Below, piece after piece: positions 33,182-36,427 of a stretch of 36,427 nt of DNA (positions within the stretch are counted from its first letter, which is position 1; every line of letters begins with the position of its first letter). A program made the translations under genes and the position numbers. The stretch covers positions 1 to 36,427 of the forward strand of contig CAMAVH010000014.1 of NCBI GenBank assembly GCA_945861615.1, written 5' to 3'. Source of the stretch: Rhizobium sp. Q54 (lineage in GTDB: Bacteria > Pseudomonadota > Alphaproteobacteria > SMXQ01). Below the pieces are notes generated by a model, which saw only the letters and a program-made list of their open reading frames with translations, was not told the origin of the DNA and made no database searches.

Positions 33182-34411
33182 TCAGGCGGCGGCGTCGGGC
33201 AGCGTGATCTCATTGGCGCGTCGCAGGCTCTCGAACATGCCCGAACGCAGCATGAACTTGCGCGCGCGCTCCGGATCGCCAGAAATCTCGCGCAGCTCCT
33301 GCAGGAATTTGGCGCGGGTCGCCGGATCCTTCGCTTCGAGCCGCTTTTTGTTCTGGATCGTCTGCTCCTGCACGAATTCGGTCGCCACGGTGCGGCGCTG
33401 CAGATCGTACAATTCGAGCAGGCGCTCGGTCTCGCCATGCCAGACGCGGCCGAGTTTCTCGCCGAGATTGATCGCGTCATGGATGCCGCCGTTAAGGCCC
33501 ATGCCGCCGATCGGATTGTTCACATGGGCCGAATCGCCGGCCAGCATGACGCGGCCCTTGCGGAAGGTGGCGGCGACGCGCTGGTGAATCTTGTAGAGAT
33601 TGCGGTGGACGATCTCGTAGGGCTCGCCGAGCGGGAAAAACTTCTGCAGGCGGGCCTGCGCGCTGGCGTCGCTGAGGATATCCTCGTCGCTCTGGTTGGG
33701 ATCGGTCGGGAACACCAGGCGCCACAAGCCCGGCGGCGCGTAGCCGGCGACCTTGAAGCAATTGCACCATTCGTCCGGGTCGGCGATGTAGTTGCGGAAA
33801 CAGAAACCGCGATTGGCCTCGAAATCGAACGGCGTGGTGAAGACGACGAAACGCTCGGGGAAGGTGAAGCCCTCGAAGGAGACGCCGATGGCCTTGCGCA
33901 CGCGCGAGCGCCCGCCGTCGGAACCGATGAGATAGCTGCCCTTGAAGCTCTTGGGGCCCTTCGGGGTGTCGCAGGTCAGCGTCACGCCCGCCTCGTCCTG
34001 CGCCACGTCCGTCACCGGATGGTCGAACAGCATCTCGCACAGCGGCTCTTTTTCGAGCAGGCTCTGCAGGTGGTACGACAGCTTGAACTGCTCGCACTGC
34101 ACGACATAGGGAAACTTGGTGTCGTTCTTCAGCAGCTTATGATCGAACAGCGCGACGCGCTCGCCGGTCGGGCGATCCCAGAAATGGAAAATCTCAGCGA
34201 CCAGGCCATGTTCGCGCACGTAGGGCTCGAGCCCGAGCGTGTCGAGCAATTCGAGGGTCGCCGGATGGGTCGTCGCCGCGCGCGGATCGTCCTTGAGCGA
34301 ATCCATCGCCTCGAAGACCGTGACCGGGATGCCCTGCTTGACCAGGGAGAGGGCGCAGAGCAGCCCGACGGGGCCGGCTCCGGCGATCAGAACGCGGTCT
34401 TTGCTAGCCAT
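33182..34411 (-). CDS. FAD-dependent aromatic-type monooxygenase
   Basis: A 409-residue flavoprotein hydroxylase of the PHBH/UbiH fold. The FAD-binding GAGPVGLLCALSL is near the N terminus, the SDGGRSRVRKAIGVSFEG segment (DG motif) is in the middle, and MLAGDSAHVNNPIGGMGLNG binds the flavin ribityl and pyrophosphate. CEQFKLSYHLQSLL is another family mark. It would use NAD(P)H and O2 to hydroxylate an aromatic or similar ring. I start it at 34411 (MASKDRV), which follows an AGAGGAAG ribosome-binding site; an upstream ATG would add eight residues. It is convergent with the Fe(II) oxygenase unit and 150 bp upstream of an importer operon end. Substrate unknown. Confidence 0.9.
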   Translation of the reverse strand: MASKDRVLIAGAGPVGLLCALSLVKQGIPVTVFEAMDSLKDDPRAATTHPATLELLDTLGLEPYVREHGLVAEIFHFWDRPTGERVALFDHKLLKNDTKFPYVVQCEQFKLSYHLQSLLEKEPLCEMLFDHPVTDVAQDEAGVTLTCDTPKGPKSFKGSYLIGSDGGRSRVRKAIGVSFEGFTFPERFVVFTTPFDFEANRGFCFRNYIADPDEWCNCFKVAGYAPPGLWRLVFPTDPNQSDEDILSDASAQARLQKFFPLGEPYEIVHRNLYKIHQRVAATFRKGRVMLAGDSAHVNNPIGGMGLNGGIHDAINLGEKLGRVWHGETERLLELYDLQRRTVATEFVQEQTIQNKKRLEAKDPATRAKFLQELREISGDPERARKFMLRSGMFESLRRANEITLPDAAA

Positions 34412-34561
34412 CGACAGTCTTCCTCTTTGTGGCATGACGCTGTTGCAACAAGCCGAGCCTAACCCAGCCCGCTGTAGATACCCTCCTACCCCACGGCGGA
34501 TAAGAGCATCAATCCATGACCCTCGATTGAACGATTCTGAACAATCCGACAGGCCCGGCCG

Positions 34562-35401
34562 TCAGGCCGCTTCGCGGCCCGAAAGCTCGGTCTGCCAAGG
34601 CGCCAGGCGGCGTTCGAGCAAACGAACCAGCGATGTCAGCCCGACCGCCATGATCATCAGAATGATGATCGGCACGAACATCGCCGCCGTGTCGAACTGG
34701 TTCGCCGCATTGAGAATGATCCCGCCCAAGCCGGAGATCGCCGTGAAGAATTCGGCGACGACCATGGCGATCACGGCCTTGCCGATGGCGAGCTTCATGC
34801 CGGCGATGATGTAAGGCAGGGTCGCCGGCAGCACGATCTTCCACATGACGGCGGCAGGCGGCGCGACGAAGGACGTCCCGACCTCGATCAAGGCCTTGGG
34901 CACGGCGCGCACGCCTTCCCAGGTGTTGATGCAGATCGGGAAGATCGCCAGGGTGAAGATGATCGCCACCTTGACCGTGAAGCCGAGGCCGAACCACAGC
35001 ATGAACAGCGGCACCAGCGCGACCAGCGGCATGGCGTAGCCGGCGGTGACGTATATGCCGACAGCGGCCTCGACCATCCGGTAGCGGCCGATCAGCAGGC
35101 CGAGCGGAATGCCGACCAGGGCCGCGAGCAAGTAGCCAGCGGCGAACGGCTGCAGGCTGGACAAAATCGCCGTCATCAGGTCGCCGCTTTGCGCCATGCG
35201 CACGCCGGCTTCCCAGATCGCGCTGGGGTAGGAACCGAACAGCGGGTTCATGCTTGGGCCGGCCAATTCCCATAGGCTTCCGACAATGATCAGCGACAGC
35301 GCCGTCACGTGGCCTTTGGCGAGTTTGAATTTGGCACGCGGCAGCGGCACTGCCGCATCTTGCGCGGTCGGGGCTTTGGCAGCGAGCGTGTTGTCGGTCA
35401 T
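34562..35401 (-). CDS. ABC transporter permease (SsuC/TauC-like)
   Basis: The 279-residue permease has about six hydrophobic segments and the ATPase-contact loop VPKALIEVGTSFVAPPAAVM followed by WKIVLPATLPYIIAGMKLAI and IAMVVAEFFTAISGLGGII. These are typical of the nitrate/sulfonate/taurine importer class. The hydrophilic N terminus (about 30 residues) is cytoplasmic. It follows the ATPase gene by 36 bp on the minus strand. The 126-bp gap at 34436-34561 on the other side contains no gene. Confidence 0.92.
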   Translation of the reverse strand: MTDNTLAAKAPTAQDAAVPLPRAKFKLAKGHVTALSLIIVGSLWELAGPSMNPLFGSYPSAIWEAGVRMAQSGDLMTAILSSLQPFAAGYLLAALVGIPLGLLIGRYRMVEAAVGIYVTAGYAMPLVALVPLFMLWFGLGFTVKVAIIFTLAIFPICINTWEGVRAVPKALIEVGTSFVAPPAAVMWKIVLPATLPYIIAGMKLAIGKAVIAMVVAEFFTAISGLGGIILNAANQFDTAAMFVPIIILMIMAVGLTSLVRLLERRLAPWQTELSGREAA

Positions 35402-35437
35402 CGGGGCACTCCAGCGGTCACGGCGTCAATAGGGCGT

Positions 35438-36226
35438 TCAATGCAAGGCATCGGGGACGGCGTGCGCGTGCAGCGCCTTCCAAATGTGATAACGCTTTTT
35501 GACGAATTCCTCGTGGGCGCGCACCGCGACCACGTCGCCGCGCGGACGCGGCAAATCGATGTCGACGACATCCTGCACCTCGCCTTGCGTCATCAGCACG
35601 ACGCGGTCGGCAAGGAGCACCGCCTCGTCGAGATCGTGGGTCACGAAGATGATCGTCTTGCCGGTCTTGGCGTGGATCGACAGCAGCTCAGCCTGAAGCA
35701 CCTCGCGCGTTTGCGCGTCGAGGGCGCCGAACGGCTCGTCCATCAGCAGCACGGCGGGATCGATCGCGAGCGCGCGGGCGATGCCGACGCGCTGCTTCAT
35801 GCCGCCCGACAATTGATGCGGACGACGGTCCATCGAATCCTTGAGGCCGACCAGTTCGAGATAGCTCTCGGCACGCTCGGTTAATTCCTTGCCGCGCACG
35901 CCCTTCATTTCGAGGCCGAACTTGACGTTGCCCAACGCACTGCGCCAAGGCAATAGCTCGGCGTGCTGGAACACCATGCCGCGGTCATGGCCGCAGCCCA
36001 GCACATGTTTGCCGGCGACGCGCACTTCGCCGCCGTTGGCGCTTTCCAGCCCCATGATGATGCGCAACGCCGTCGTTTTGCCGCAGCCCGACGGCCCGGT
36101 GAGGGCGACGATCTCACCGGGCTGCACGGAGAAGGACACGCCTTTCAGGGCGTTGACCAATTGCGGCTTGCCGCCGATTTGCAGGGTGAACGTCTTGACG
36201 ACGTCCTTGAGCACGACTTCGGCCAT
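35438..36226 (-). CDS. ABC transporter ATP-binding protein (SsuB/TauB-like)
   Basis: A ~262-residue ATPase with Walker A GPSGCGKTTALRI, Q-loop MVFQHAELLPWRSALGN, signature QLSGGMKQRVGIARAL, Walker B VLLMDEPFGALDAQT and switch His FVTHDLDEAVLLADRV. I chose the ATG at 36226, which sits nine bases after GGGA; an ATG at 36235 has no ribosome-binding site. Its gene starts shortly after the binding-protein stop (36242), so the three genes form one importer operon. Family members import sulfonates, taurine, nitrate or aromatic acids. Confidence 0.92.
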   Translation of the reverse strand: MAEVVLKDVVKTFTLQIGGKPQLVNALKGVSFSVQPGEIVALTGPSGCGKTTALRIIMGLESANGGEVRVAGKHVLGCGHDRGMVFQHAELLPWRSALGNVKFGLEMKGVRGKELTERAESYLELVGLKDSMDRRPHQLSGGMKQRVGIARALAIDPAVLLMDEPFGALDAQTREVLQAELLSIHAKTGKTIIFVTHDLDEAVLLADRVVLMTQGEVQDVVDIDLPRPRGDVVAVRAHEEFVKKRYHIWKALHAHAVPDALH

Positions 36227-36241
36227 CGGCGGCATTCCCAG

Positions 36242-36427
36242 TTACTTCTTCGACGCGACGAGCTTGAGGGCGGCGTCGCGCACGGACGGGACGATCATCC
36301 CGTTGAGATCGATCGGCTTCTGCATCTGGCCGACCTGGATGGTCAGGTCCATGAGGAACTTCAGCTTATCCATCGGGAAGGGGAACGTCGCATCGATCGA
36401 ATCGGATTCGACCGCATCTTTGCGCAC
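36242..36427 (-). CDS. ABC transporter substrate-binding protein, C-terminal end (partial)
   Basis: The last 61 or so residues of a periplasmic binding protein whose 5' end is beyond the window. The end (LKFLMDLTIQVGQMQKPIDL, VPSVRDAALKLVASKK) fits the NMT1/SsuA-like family. Gene order (binding protein, ATPase, permease) supports this. The substrate-binding residues are not in view. Confidence 0.7.
   Translation of the reverse strand: MRKDAVESDSIDATFPFPMDKLKFLMDLTIQVGQMQKPIDLNGMIVPSVRDAALKLVASKK

Overview
This is a G+C-rich chromosomal window from an alphaproteobacterium, most likely of the Rhodospirillales type. The inference rests on the chorismate mutase–hisC–tyrC operon lying divergent to metX–metW, a gloB gene divergent to a methyltransferase, a phaC–phaA–phaB block with divergent phaR, and 'CTCGGGCTTGACCCGAG'-type intergenic palindromes. 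No rRNA, tRNA, CRISPR array, transposase, integrase or phage gene was seen. The layout is that of a normal chromosome with a few accessory patches.

Layout. 1-494: 3' end of a B12-dependent ribonucleotide reductase. 523-860: a small orphan gene of lower G+C and a palindromic repeat. 865-4051: cytochrome b561, ChaC-like cyclotransferase, DUF2125 protein and ExoD-like membrane protein. 4186-7202 (minus): tyrosine-branch operon (chorismate mutase, HisC-type aminotransferase, prephenate dehydrogenase). 7424-9273 (plus): metX–metW for methionine. 9239-11887: a methyltransferase, then a glutathione-linked set (glyoxalase II, GST, DUF985 cupin). 11940-16576: the polyhydroxybutyrate locus phaB, phaA, phaC (minus) with phaR (plus). 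16598-20112 (minus): MHYT-domain sensor kinase and an omega-amino-acid:pyruvate transaminase.

20890-28968 is the most unusual region. Six plus-strand genes, most with stop/start overlaps, encode a GT4 glycosyltransferase, an AsnB-type amidotransferase, a SAM methyltransferase, a second glycosyltransferase, a GNAT–C39-type peptidase fusion and a RimK-like ATP-grasp ligase with an N-terminal RLAN-like domain. The first four look like surface-glycan or glycoconjugate enzymes. The last two form a conserved but functionally unassigned amide-ligase/acyltransferase/thiol-peptidase pair. Together they are a plausible uncharacterised peptide- or amide-conjugation system, and this is the best candidate for novelty here.

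29038-31609 is an NMT1/THI5-like ABC importer (binding protein, ATPase, permease). 31775-33108 pairs an isopenicillin-N-synthase-type Fe(II) oxygenase with a DUF1330 protein, closed by a strong Rho-independent terminator. The minus strand from 34411 down to 33182 encodes a flavin monooxygenase. 34562-36427 (minus) is a second ABC importer of the nitrate/sulfonate/taurine class, whose binding-protein gene runs off the window. The oxygenases beside importers suggest uptake and oxidation of a small organic compound, but the substrate cannot be read from the sequence.
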